Shown: positions 1-7,083, numbered from the stretch's first letter. The stretch: 8,693 bases of DNA from Chloroflexota bacterium (GCA_005880805.1 VBFZ01000110.1:1-8693), one strand, 5' to 3'. Numbers and translations are program-made. Notes: generated by a model from the sequence alone, not told the origin.

Positions 1-358
1 TCAGTGGCAGGACGAAGCTGATCAAGCTGAAGAACGGGAACGGCAGGGGATTGCCGGTCACGGTGAACAGCAGCAGGAACAGCGGCGCCTGGCCCGTGTA
101 CTGGCGCGCCTGCTCGCCAACCGACTGGGCCGCGTCCTTGAGACCCTGCGACGAGAAATAAACCGTCCCGATTGCAGCCAGTCCAACGATCGCGAGGAGG
201 ACGTAGAAGCGAACATTCAGGATGTTGTCCGAGAGCTCCTTGGCCGCGATGGTTCGCCATCCCGTGCCCATTCCGGCAAGTGCCGCGAGCCGCTCGCTCC
301 AACGGGGGCGCGCCGCCTCTTCGTCCTCGATCGGCGGGAGCTCGATTGCGCGGCTCAT
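1..358 (-). CDS. ABC-2 type transporter permease, N-terminal part (cut by window edge)
   Basis: This is the first 119 residues of a membrane permease; the rest lies beyond position 1. The reading begins MSRAIELPPIEDEEAARPRW, a cytoplasmic N-terminus of about 45 residues, followed by the segment WRTIAAKELSDNILNVRFY (residues 34-52), which is typical of the region just before the first helix of ABC-2 family permeases. A first transmembrane helix runs about 51-69 (FYVLLAIVGLAAIGTVYF). A second hydrophobic stretch begins near residue 93 and is still open at the edge. The ATG at 356-358 is preceded by a GGGAGG ribosome binding site 8 nt upstream. The gene lies 58 bp downstream of the ABC ATPase on the same strand, so it is almost certainly that ATPase's membrane partner, forming an integral-membrane transporter, probably an exporter. 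The substrate cannot be read from this fragment. The family call is fairly safe; the role is inference. Confidence 0.8.
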   Translation of the reverse strand, partial: MSRAIELPPIEDEEAARPRWSERLAALAGMGTGWRTIAAKELSDNILNVRFYVLLAIVGLAAIGTVYFSSQGLKDAAQSVGEQARQYTGQAPLFLLLFTVTGNPLPFPFFSLISFVLPL

Positions 359-416
359 CTGGGTCGCCTCCCGGGCATAGTCTGCGTAGTCCCGTTCACG
401 CCTGCTGGCTCCGCGC

Positions 417-1652
417 TCACGTCCGACGCCTTCGGCCCGACGTGCCCCGCCCTGCGCTGTCACGGCTGGACGACGAACCGCCACGACCGCCCTTTCGAGG
501 AGAGGGCCGCCGGCCACGATCGACGGGCTGAGCGGGTGACGGCGTGGACGCAAGGCCGCTCCGCTGGGCCACCGCCCGGCGGTACACCTGCTCCAGCGAG
601 GGCGCCGCGCGGGTAAGGCGCGTGAGCAGGAGTCCCTGCTCCAGTACGACGCGCAGGATGGCCCGCCGCGCCTGGGCTTCGGCCACGCCCTGTCCAACCC
701 TGAGATCCCACGCCAGCTCGCCGGGCACGGCCCCGTCCCGCTCGACCGCCGCGATCTCCGGCAGCGCGGCAAACGCTTCGGCGATGCGCGGGCCATCGAC
801 GTCCGGTCCGGCTTCGACACCAACCGTCACGCTCGCCTGCCGGTCGCCGTATCGGTTCGCGAGCTCCTCCACCGTTCCAAGGGCGATCAGGCGCCCGGCC
901 GAGAAGATGCCGACGCGGTCGCAGACCGACTGGACCTGGTCGAGCAGGTGGCTCGCGAGCAGCAGCGCCATGCCACGCTCGCGGACGAGCTGGCGCATCA
1001 GCTCCAGCATCTCGGCGACACCGATGGGGTCGATCGCGATCGTCGGCTCGTCGAGGATCAGGACGTCGGGATCCTTGACCAGCGCGTCGGCGATGCCCAG
1101 CCGCTGCCGCATGCCTCGCGAGTACGTGTCCACCCGGGTGTCGGCCCGGTCCGTCAGGCCCACCTGCGCGAGCACGTCGTCGATCTGGGCTTCGGCCGAC
1201 TCGCCACGCAGGCGGTTGAGCCGCGCCGTGTAGCGCAGGTTCTGGCGGCCGGTCATGCTCCCGTAGAAGCCCGCGTTGTCGGGCAGGTAGCCGACCCGCC
1301 GCTTGACGCCGAGGGGATTGCGGGTGGGATCCAGGCCGACCACGGAGACGTCCCCGTCGCTCGGTTCCGACAGCCCGAGCAGCATCAGGATCGTCGTCGT
1401 CTTGCCTGCGCCGTTGGGTCCCAGGAGCCCGAAGATCTCACCCCGGTGGACCTCCAGATCCAGGCGGTCGACGGCAATGAGGTCCCCGTAGCGCTTGGTC
1501 AGCCGGCGTGTTCGGATGACCGGGGCGCTGCCCGTGTGCGGGCGCGGATGCACTCGACGCGCGTCCTGGGCCGCGAGGGCTCCCGGGCTTGGCGGGACCG
1601 GCCCAGGCACGGCGACCCCGCCGGTCTCGGTCAGGCCGCTATCGTCGGCCAT
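417..1652 (-). CDS. ABC transporter ATP-binding protein (ABC-2 / CcmA-like family)
   Basis: This is the 411-residue nucleotide-binding subunit that hydrolyses ATP to drive the neighbouring ABC-2 permease at the inner face of the membrane. Visible motifs are Walker A GPNGAGKTT (78-86), signature YSRGMRQRL (177-185), Walker B VLILDEP (197-203) with Asp201 and Glu202, and the switch His235 in ASH. The Q-loop position reads GYLPDNAGFY, with Asp125 where Gln is usual; acidic residues here are common in this subfamily. The D-loop is TIAIDP rather than the common TNGLDP. The ATPase domain starts near residue 45, so the first 44 Pro/Ala-rich residues are an extension. After the usual end (SLEQVYRRAV) there is a basic, low-complexity tail of about 50 residues. 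The ATG overlaps the upstream NEW3 gene by 14 bp, which suggests translational coupling; GTG at Val34 is a possible alternative start. The ATPase assignment is secure, the substrate unknown. Confidence 0.93.
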   Translation of the reverse strand: MADDSGLTETGGVAVPGPVPPSPGALAAQDARRVHPRPHTGSAPVIRTRRLTKRYGDLIAVDRLDLEVHRGEIFGLLGPNGAGKTTTILMLLGLSEPSDGDVSVVGLDPTRNPLGVKRRVGYLPDNAGFYGSMTGRQNLRYTARLNRLRGESAEAQIDDVLAQVGLTDRADTRVDTYSRGMRQRLGIADALVKDPDVLILDEPTIAIDPIGVAEMLELMRQLVRERGMALLLASHLLDQVQSVCDRVGIFSAGRLIALGTVEELANRYGDRQASVTVGVEAGPDVDGPRIAEAFAALPEIAAVERDGAVPGELAWDLRVGQGVAEAQARRAILRVVLEQGLLLTRLTRAAPSLEQVYRRAVAQRSGLASTPSPAQPVDRGRRPSPRKGGRGGSSSSRDSAGRGTSGRRRRT

Positions 1653-2826
1653 AGCGCCGGAACACCCAGCCCAGCGAGCCGAGCGCGATCGCGATGATCC
1701 CGATGCCGACGATCGCCCACAGAGCGGACGTCTCGACCGTGAACCGGATGTCGGTCTTGCCCGTCGCCGCCGACTGGTCGGCCACAGCGTTGAACGTCAC
1801 GACGTAGTCGCCGGCCACCGCGTCACCGGCAGGCACGATGGTTGCCGTGATCGTCGCATCGCTGTTGGGGGCGATCGTGACGGTCGGCTTGTCGAACGTG
1901 ACCTTCCAGTTGGAAGGCGGCGCGGTGGTCAGCTTCACTCCGGTCAGGGGCGCCGAGCCAGTGTTCTTGATCGTGATCTGCTGCTCGGTCGAGGAGCCGG
2001 CAGGCCCGTGCGTGCTCAGGCGGCCGTCCGGGGTGGTCACCTGCAGGCTGTAGTTGCCGGTGATCTCGACCGCGAGCTGGGCCTGGATCGGCTGTCCGTT
2101 GGCCGTGGCGGTCACATTGATCGGGTACTGGCCGGCCGCGACGCCATCCGGCGGAGTGGCAGTGACCGTCACCGAGGAGGTGTTCCCGGCGGTCACGGTC
2201 GCGCTGGCTGCGTTGGTCTGGGCACCCGGCAGGGCCTTGATCTGCCAGCCGTCGGGACCCTCTGCCTGCACCGTGTAGGTGACGTCGGCCGGGGAGTCGT
2301 TGTTGAGCGTCAGGTTGAACGTGAAGTCCGTGCCCGCCGCCCCACGCAGTTGCGGGTAGTCGGTCGAGAACGAGACACCCCCGCTGGTCGCCTTCGGAAT
2401 CGTGATATCGATCGGGAGCAGCGAGCTGACGCCCGAGCCGGACGCCTTGACGATCATGTGGTACGTGCCCGGCGCGGCGTTGTCCGGGATCCCGATCTGC
2501 AGCTTGACGCCGGGCGAGGTCTTCGGGTCGACCAGCACGCCGCCGACGATGAAGCCACCGCCGTGCAGCGTGGCACTCCAGCCACTGGGCACGCCCGCCA
2601 CGTTGAGGCTGACGCGATTCGATGACGTGCCCTTGATGATCAGGTCGAGGCTGACCTTGGTACCCGCTGCCGCTTCCACGGAGGGATAGGGGGTCGTCAC
2701 GGTCACCGAGCTCGCTGCGGATGCCGGTCCAGCGATGAGACCAAGCGATAGCGCAATCGCAGATCCGATGGCAAGACCAGCGCGCCTTACCGCTGCCGCC
2801 GGGACTCGCCCGCGCACCTGAAGCAC
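1639..2826 (-). CDS. Secreted, membrane-anchored NEW3-domain (NPCBM-associated, COG1470-like) protein
   Basis: This 395-residue exported protein belongs with the ABC transporter downstream. An N-terminal signal peptide is clear: basic start (MLQVRGRVPAAAVRR), hydrophobic core at 18-32, and a probable cleavage site after ASA at 35-37. The outside portion is Thr/Ser/Val/Gly-rich and appears to hold three successive beta-sandwich repeats at about 45-145, 150-255 and 258-365, each with motifs like AGT or AGSS near the start and DxxAGxYxxxVxA near the end, as in NEW3 domains. A single transmembrane helix (369-389) and a short RRYGRR tail anchor it in the membrane. The start is a GTG with a strong GGAGGT ribosome binding site 5 nt upstream; the ATG at 2839 is in another frame. 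As first gene of the operon, it may present or receive the transported substrate or bind surface glycans; that is inference. No enzyme motif is seen. Confidence 0.82.
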   Translation of the reverse strand: MLQVRGRVPAAAVRRAGLAIGSAIALSLGLIAGPASAASSVTVTTPYPSVEAAAGTKVSLDLIIKGTSSNRVSLNVAGVPSGWSATLHGGGFIVGGVLVDPKTSPGVKLQIGIPDNAAPGTYHMIVKASGSGVSSLLPIDITIPKATSGGVSFSTDYPQLRGAAGTDFTFNLTLNNDSPADVTYTVQAEGPDGWQIKALPGAQTNAASATVTAGNTSSVTVTATPPDGVAAGQYPINVTATANGQPIQAQLAVEITGNYSLQVTTPDGRLSTHGPAGSSTEQQITIKNTGSAPLTGVKLTTAPPSNWKVTFDKPTVTIAPNSDATITATIVPAGDAVAGDYVVTFNAVADQSAATGKTDIRFTVETSALWAIVGIGIIAIALGSLGWVFRRYGRR

Positions 2827-2831
2827 AAAAC

Positions 2832-2837
2832 ACCTCC
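2832..2837 (-). promoter_or_regulatory. Ribosome binding site deciding a GTG start
   Basis: On the minus strand the bases read GGAGGT, followed by 5 nt and then GTG at 2826. This strong site selects the GTG as start of the NEW3 protein. The nearby ATG at 2837-2839 overlaps the site and is out of frame. Confidence 0.75.
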
Positions 2838-2906
2838 ATGACCGTGCACTGCGCCGATCCGCCTCCCGCGACGGCGCGCCGTTGCCCTCTCGTGGCGTCC
2901 TCGTGT

Positions 2907-2918
2907 CCGGACGTCCGG
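2907..2918. promoter_or_regulatory. 12-bp perfect palindrome, candidate operator
   Basis: CCGGACGTCCGG is a perfect palindrome about 80 bp upstream of the NEW3/ABC operon start. It could be a regulator binding site for the minus-strand operon. Short GC-rich palindromes are frequent by chance in such DNA, so the functional call is weak. Confidence 0.25.
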
Positions 2919-2987
2919 TCCCGCGGGCACACCCTCACCGCGGCCCCATCCGGCCACCAGGGCTCGAGTCTCAGCCAGCGGCGCCGC

Positions 2988-2999
2988 AGGTTACAACCT
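2988..2999. promoter_or_regulatory. Short inverted repeat in the divergent promoter region
   Basis: AGGTT-AC-AACCT is a 5-bp dyad with a 2-nt centre, in one of the few AT-containing patches of the divergent intergenic region. It lies between the two outward-facing genes and could be an operator. There is no other support. Confidence 0.22.
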
Positions 3000-3021
3000 C
3001 CGGTCGATGAATGCTTGGCAA

Positions 3022-3035
3022 GGATTCCTGAATCC
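3022..3035. promoter_or_regulatory. 14-bp inverted repeat upstream of the HAD gene, candidate operator
   Basis: GGATTC-CT-GAATCC is a perfect 6-bp dyad around a 2-nt centre, ending 25 bp before the presumed -10 box of the HAD gene. A protein bound here would sit just upstream of the -35 position, compatible with a regulator site. It is too compact to act as a hairpin terminator and has no T-tract. Confidence 0.35.
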
Positions 3036-3060
3036 GGCTCTGTGGGCAAGCAACGATCGC

Positions 3061-3066
3061 TAGGCT
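3061..3066 (+). promoter_or_regulatory. TANNNT -10 box, probable leaderless promoter of the HAD gene
   Basis: TAGGCT fits the TANNNT form of the -10 element and ends 7 nt before the A of the ATG at 3074, the spacing expected when transcription starts on the start codon itself. No purine-rich ribosome binding site is visible before this ATG, unlike at the other genes here. No good -35 hexamer is found 16-18 bp upstream, which is common for leaderless promoters. Confidence 0.4.
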
Positions 3067-3073
3067 GACGCCG

Positions 3074-3946
3074 ATGACCGGACCGAAAGGCGTGACGGGT
3101 GCACTTGCCGGCGTGCGGGGCTTGCTGCTCGACCTGGACGGTGTCCTGCTGCTCGCCGGAAGGCCCATTCCAGGCGCGGCCGATGCCATTCGAGCGCTGG
3201 ACGCCCGCCGCGTGCCCTACCGGATCGTGACCAACACATCGGTGTGGAGCCGGCCGACGCTTTCCCGGTACAGCGAGAGCCTCGGCCTCTCGATCCCGCC
3301 CAGTCGCATCCTGTCGGCGCTGTCGGTGTCGGCTGCCTACACGCGCGAGCATTTCGACGGTCGGCCCATCTACGTTCTGGCCACCGACGACGCCCGGATT
3401 GAGTTCGACGGCCAGCGGCTCCTGTCGCACGAGAATGCCGCCGCGCCGGGCGCGCGAGCGGCGGCAGGGGTCATAGGCGACGCCCCGGACGAAGCGAACT
3501 ACGCCAACCTGAACGTCGCCTTCAGGCTCATCCGCGGCGGCGCGCAGCTCATCGGCATGCACCGCAACCGCTGGTGGATCACCCCGGAGGGACCGACGCT
3601 CGACTCGGGCGCATTTGTCGCCGGCCTCGAGTTCGCGAGCGGCGCAAAGGCCGTCGTGCTGGGCAAGCCCTCGATAGCCTTCTTCGCCCAGGCCGCCCGC
3701 GAGCTGGCCGCCGAAGTTGCCGCTTCGGGCGGCGGTCGCTCCCGAAAACGGGATTTCGCGATGGTCGGCGATGACCTGTGGACCGACGTTCTCGCAGCTC
3801 AGCGAGCGGGACTGCGCGGGGTCTTCGTGCTGTCCGGCAAGCACGGCCGCGAGGAGCTGGCCAAGGCGGCCGCGCAGCGGCGTGGTGGCGGTCGGCCGGA
3901 CGTGGTGGCCGGGTCGCTGGCCGAGCTGGTCGCGGAGCTAGACTAG
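3074..3946 (+). CDS. HAD superfamily subfamily IIA phosphatase (LHPP/HDHD2/NagD-like)
   Basis: This 290-residue soluble hydrolase of the haloacid dehalogenase superfamily probably removes phosphate from a small phosphorylated metabolite; the substrate is unknown. All four HAD motifs are visible: motif I LLLDLDGVL with nucleophile Asp20 and acid/base Asp22; motif II IVTNTS with Thr53-Asn54; motif III Lys198 in VLGKPS; motif IV MVGDDLWTDV with Asp233, Asp234 and Asp238 for Mg2+ binding. The stretch between motifs II and III (about 60-190) is a C2-type cap, and the spacing and length match subfamily IIA proteins such as NagD, pyridoxal phosphatase and LHPP. Motif IV reads GDDLWTD, close to the GDDVxxD of HDHD2/LHPP-like proteins. 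It is divergent from the NEW3/ABC operon and lies 76 bp upstream of the P5C dehydrogenase gene, so it may be co-transcribed with it. The ATG appears leaderless. Superfamily is secure, substrate not. Confidence 0.88.
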   Translation: MTGPKGVTGALAGVRGLLLDLDGVLLLAGRPIPGAADAIRALDARRVPYRIVTNTSVWSRPTLSRYSESLGLSIPPSRILSALSVSAAYTREHFDGRPIYVLATDDARIEFDGQRLLSHENAAAPGARAAAGVIGDAPDEANYANLNVAFRLIRGGAQLIGMHRNRWWITPEGPTLDSGAFVAGLEFASGAKAVVLGKPSIAFFAQAARELAAEVAASGGGRSRKRDFAMVGDDLWTDVLAAQRAGLRGVFVLSGKHGREELAKAAAQRRGGGRPDVVAGSLAELVAELD

Positions 3947-3958
3947 GTTCAATTACCC

Positions 3959-3994
3959 GAACGCTTCGCGGGCACCGAACCCCTCGCGGGCCTG
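3959..3994 (+). repeat. Imperfect 18-bp tandem duplication in the HAD-dehydrogenase spacer
   Basis: GAACGCTTCGCGGGCACC is followed directly by GAACCCCTCGCGGGCCTG, 13 of 18 bases alike, and then by GAACCCGCCG, the beginning of a third decayed copy. This lies in the 76-bp spacer before the dehydrogenase. A CGGG/CCCG stem could form across copies, but there is no T-tract, so I do not call a terminator. Confidence 0.4.
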
Positions 3995-4011
3995 GAACCC
4001 GCCGCCCAGCC

Positions 4012-4016
4012 AGGAG
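4012..4016 (+). promoter_or_regulatory. Ribosome binding site of the dehydrogenase gene
   Basis: AGGAG lies 6 nt before the ATG at 4023. It confirms this start and contrasts with the apparently leaderless gene before it. Confidence 0.65.
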
Positions 4017-4022
4017 CACCAC

Positions 4023-5618
4023 ATGGCGACCGAAACGAAGCCCGGGCTCGAACAGAAGCCCCGTCTCAAGATCACCTACGCCACGCTGCGCAACGACAAC
4101 GAGCAGCTGCACGCACAGTTCGACGCGGGCGTGACAAAGGCGAGGGCGCTGCTGGGTGGCTATCACCGGAATGTGATCGGCGGCCGGGAGCGCGACGGCG
4201 AGGGGACGTTCGAGAAGCGGACGCCGATCGACGGCTCGGTCATGGGCACGTTCGCCCGCGGGACGCGCCAGGACGTGCGCGGTGCGATCGTGGCTGCGCG
4301 TGAGGCATTCCCGGCCTGGGGCGGCCGCCCCTGGCAGGAACGGGTCGCGATCCTGCGCCGCGTCGCCGACGTGATCAGCGAGCGGCAGATGGAGTTCTCA
4401 GCGCTGCTCGCGATGGAGGTCGGCAAGAACCGGCTGGAGGCCCTGGGCGACGTCGAGGAGACCGCGGACCTCATCCGCTGGTCGTGCGACATGATGGAGC
4501 GCAACGACGGCTTCGACCATCCAATGGGCAACCTCGGCGACGAGACCGTGCACACGCGCTCGGTGCTCAGGCCGTACGGGGTGTGGGCCGTCATCAGCCC
4601 GTTCAACTTCCCGTTCGCCCTGTCCGGAGGACCGGCCGGCGGCGCCCTCGTCGCGGGCAACACGGTCGTCTACAAGCCGTCCTCCGACGCGCCGCTTTCG
4701 GGTGTGTGCCTCACCCAGGCGATGCGCGCCACGGGAATCCCTGACGGCGTCTTCAACATGGTCATGGGCCCCGGGGAGTCGGTTGGCGCCGAGCTCCAGG
4801 AGAACGACGGCATCGACGGGATCATCTTCACCGGATCGTTCGAGGTCGGGTTCCACCTCTACAAGAACTTCGCCCGCGTCCATCCCAAGCCGGTCATCGT
4901 CGAGATGGGCGGCAAGAACCCGGCCATCGTGTCCCGCAAGGCCGACCTCGACGAGGCGGCCGAGGGGATCATGCGCTCCGCATTCGGCTTTTCGGGCCAG
5001 AAGTGTTCGGCCAACTCGCGGGTCTACGTCGAGCGCCCCGTCTACGAGCCGCTGCTCGACCTCCTCATCAGGAAGACCGAGGGCATCACGATCGGCGATC
5101 CGGTCGAGCGCGAGAACTGGCTCGGTCCGGTCATCAACCAGCGCGCCCTCGACCGCTACGAGCAGGCCGTTTCGGAGGCCCGCCAGGATGGCCGCCTCGT
5201 GATCGGCGGTGAGCGCGTGACGGAGAACGGCCTCGAAAACGGGCTGTTCGTCGCACCGACGGTCGCGGTCGACCTGCCGACCGATCATCGCCTCTTCCGC
5301 GAGGAGCTGTTCATCCCGTTCACCGTGGTCGCTCCGGTCGACTCGATCGACGAGGCGCTGCGCCTGTCGAACGACAGCGTGCTCGGGCTGACGGCCGGCT
5401 TCTACTCCGAGGATCGCCGCGAGATCGACCGATTCCTCGACGAGATCGAAGCGGGCGTCGTGTACGTCAACCGGCGAGCAGGCGCGACGACGGGAGCGTG
5501 GCCCGGCATTCAGCCATTCGGTGGCTGGAAGGGCTCGACTGCGACCGGCAAGGCTGGCGGCGGCTTCTACTACGTCCAGCAGTTCATGCGCGAGCAGAGC
5601 CAGACGATCGTCGATTGA
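4023..5618 (+). CDS. L-glutamate gamma-semialdehyde (1-pyrroline-5-carboxylate) dehydrogenase-like aldehyde dehydrogenase
   Basis: This 531-residue cytoplasmic NAD(P)+-dependent aldehyde dehydrogenase probably oxidises glutamate-gamma-semialdehyde to glutamate, the last step of ornithine, arginine or proline breakdown. Core residues are present with the family's spacing: Asn195 in PFNFP, Lys218 in VYKPSS, Glu294 in VEMGGKNP, and the nucleophile Cys328 in GFSGQKCSA, 34 residues after the Glu as usual. Substrate-type evidence: Cys328 is followed by Ser329, and TGAWPGIQPFGG (490-501) lines up with the TGALVGRQPFGG-type segment whose Gly-Ala binds the substrate carboxylate in bacterial P5C dehydrogenases. 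Length matches the stand-alone RocA-type enzymes (about 515-530). AGGAG 6 nt before the ATG supports the start. A class III aminotransferase follows after 22 nt, fitting an aminotransferase-then-oxidation pathway. Other semialdehydes (succinate, glutarate) remain possible. Family certain; substrate likely. Confidence 0.85.
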   Translation: MATETKPGLEQKPRLKITYATLRNDNEQLHAQFDAGVTKARALLGGYHRNVIGGRERDGEGTFEKRTPIDGSVMGTFARGTRQDVRGAIVAAREAFPAWGGRPWQERVAILRRVADVISERQMEFSALLAMEVGKNRLEALGDVEETADLIRWSCDMMERNDGFDHPMGNLGDETVHTRSVLRPYGVWAVISPFNFPFALSGGPAGGALVAGNTVVYKPSSDAPLSGVCLTQAMRATGIPDGVFNMVMGPGESVGAELQENDGIDGIIFTGSFEVGFHLYKNFARVHPKPVIVEMGGKNPAIVSRKADLDEAAEGIMRSAFGFSGQKCSANSRVYVERPVYEPLLDLLIRKTEGITIGDPVERENWLGPVINQRALDRYEQAVSEARQDGRLVIGGERVTENGLENGLFVAPTVAVDLPTDHRLFREELFIPFTVVAPVDSIDEALRLSNDSVLGLTAGFYSEDRREIDRFLDEIEAGVVYVNRRAGATTGAWPGIQPFGGWKGSTATGKAGGGFYYVQQFMREQSQTIVD

Positions 5619-5640
5619 TCGAGACCGCCGAGGTGCTTCC

Positions 5641-7005
5641 TTGACGACCGCCCCGTCCAGGCTCAAGGCGACGCGACCCCTGCCGGATCTCGTCACCGAA
5701 GTCCCGGGGCCCAGGGCGCGGGCGCACGTCGAGTACGACCATCGCTGGACCTCGCCCAGCCTGCCGCGCGCCTACCCGATCGTCCCGGTCCGAGGAGAGG
5801 GCGTCGCGATCGAGGACATCGACGGCAACCTCTTCCTCGACTTTGCGGCGGGGATCGCCGTCAATTCGACGGGGCACGCTCACCCGGCCGTCGTCGGTGC
5901 GATCAAGGAGCAAGCGGCCGAGCTCATCCACTTCTCCGCCTCGGACTTCTACCTGCCGATCTACGCGGAGGTCTGCGAGGAGATCTCGCGCATCGCCCCG
6001 ATCGAGGGGCCGGCGCGAACGTACCTGGGCAACAGCGGGACGGAGGTCGTCGAGGCGGCGATCAAGCTTGCCCGCCATGCGACCGGTCGCCAGTACCTGG
6101 TCGCGTTCCTTGGCGGCTTCCACGGCCGGACGTACGGCTCGGTCTCGCTGACCGCCTCGAAGGCCAAATACCACGCGGGCTTCGGGCCGATGCTGCCGGG
6201 CGTGTACCACGCGCCGTACGGCCGGGTCGACGACCTGCGCTGGTTCGACGAGGTTCTGTTCGCTCGCCTCGTGCCGGCCGAGGAGGTGGCCGCAATCGTC
6301 GTCGAGCCGATTCAGGGCGAGGGCGGGTATGTCATCCCCGAGGATGGTTTCCTGCAGGGGTTGCGGGAGATCGCCGCGCGGCACGGCATCCTGTTCATCG
6401 CCGACGAGATCCAGTCGGGTGCGGGCCGGACGGGCCGCATGTGGGCACTCGACCACTGGGACGTGAAGCCGGACATCCTGCTGACCGCGAAGGGCATCGC
6501 AAGCGGCATGCCGCTCGCGGCCATGGTGGCCAGGGCTCCCCTGATGGAGTCCTGGGGCAGGGGCGCCCACGGCTCGACCTACGGTGGCAACCCTGTCGCC
6601 TGTGCCGCAGCCCTCGCCACGATCGAGTTGCTCGAGGGCGGTCTCGTCGCAAACGCGGAGCTTCGCGGCCGCCAGGCGCTGGCGGGGCTGCGGCCGCTGG
6701 TCGAACGGTTCGGCGGGCTTGTCCGTGAGGTCCGTGGCAAGGGGCTCATGATCGGGATCGACCTCGCGACCCCGGAGCTCACGGAGGCCGTTCAATGGGC
6801 CTGCTTCCAGCGCGGTCTGCTCGTCCTCGAGGCGGGCGTATCGACCGTCCGGATGTCGCCCCCGCTTGTCGTGTCGGAGTCGGAGATGGCAACGGCCCTG
6901 CGGCTGTTCGAGGAGGCGGTCGCCGAGGTCGCCGCGGAGCCGGAGCGCGTGGCGGACGAAGCCGAGGCCGCCGGCGCGCTCGACGAACCGGAAGCCGCAG
7001 GGTGA
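5641..7005 (+). CDS. Class III PLP-dependent aminotransferase (ornithine / 4-aminobutyrate / acetylornithine group)
   Basis: This 454-residue cytoplasmic enzyme is predicted to move the terminal amino group of ornithine, 4-aminobutyrate or a similar omega-amino acid to 2-oxoglutarate, leaving a semialdehyde. PLP-site features are visible: phosphate-binding NSGTE (131-135), GGFHGR (158-163) with the ring-stacking aromatic and His161, EPIQGEGG with Glu222 and Glu227, Asp255 in IADEIQSG, Schiff-base Lys284 in TAKGIASGMPL (29 residues after Asp255, as in the family), and Thr313 in GSTYGGNP. The stretch GIAVNSTGHAHP resembles archaeal-type ornithine/GABA aminotransferases. I chose TTG at 5641 because GAGGTG lies 5 nt upstream and the frame further upstream overlaps the dehydrogenase with no homology. 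The last 25 residues are an Ala/Glu-rich tail. Placement directly after a P5C dehydrogenase favours ornithine as substrate, but sequence alone cannot settle it. Confidence 0.87.
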   Translation: MTTAPSRLKATRPLPDLVTEVPGPRARAHVEYDHRWTSPSLPRAYPIVPVRGEGVAIEDIDGNLFLDFAAGIAVNSTGHAHPAVVGAIKEQAAELIHFSASDFYLPIYAEVCEEISRIAPIEGPARTYLGNSGTEVVEAAIKLARHATGRQYLVAFLGGFHGRTYGSVSLTASKAKYHAGFGPMLPGVYHAPYGRVDDLRWFDEVLFARLVPAEEVAAIVVEPIQGEGGYVIPEDGFLQGLREIAARHGILFIADEIQSGAGRTGRMWALDHWDVKPDILLTAKGIASGMPLAAMVARAPLMESWGRGAHGSTYGGNPVACAAALATIELLEGGLVANAELRGRQALAGLRPLVERFGGLVREVRGKGLMIGIDLATPELTEAVQWACFQRGLLVLEAGVSTVRMSPPLVVSESEMATALRLFEEAVAEVAAEPERVADEAEAAGALDEPEAAG

Positions 7006-7078
7006 GGGATGGGGAGTCCTCCCGGCGCCCCTCGCGCTCGTCCCACCGCCCCCCGCTGGCTCTCGGCAGGCCTGTTTC

Positions 7079-7083
7079 GGAGG
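7079..7083 (+). promoter_or_regulatory. Ribosome binding site of the original CoA-transferase subunit A start
   Basis: GGAGG lies 4 nt before TTG at 7088, which opens the peptide MTASKVASM, a typical beginning for this subunit. Its presence indicates that the ancestral start was here rather than at the ATG at 7207, which has no comparable site. Confidence 0.5.

Noticed and set aside
1495..2625. A 376-codon plus-strand frame antisense to the ABC ATPase start and the NEW3 gene
   Set aside because: The sense genes have clear motifs, a signal peptide and a ribosome site; this frame has Arg/Gly/Asp-rich low-complexity sequence and no domain.
1823..3844. A 673-codon open frame on the minus strand spanning the NEW3 gene, the intergenic region and most of the HAD gene
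   Set aside because: It crosses a divergent promoter region and overlaps two recognised genes; the product has no domain signal and looks like a composition artefact.
5521..5640. An upstream extension of the aminotransferase by 40 residues within the dehydrogenase gene
   Set aside because: The extension has no homology, overlaps coding sequence of the dehydrogenase, and a good ribosome site directly precedes TTG 5641.
4398..5696. A 432-codon minus-strand frame antisense to the dehydrogenase
   Set aside because: The overlapped sense gene has all catalytic residues in order, while this frame shows only the His/Asp/Arg-rich pattern of a shadow.
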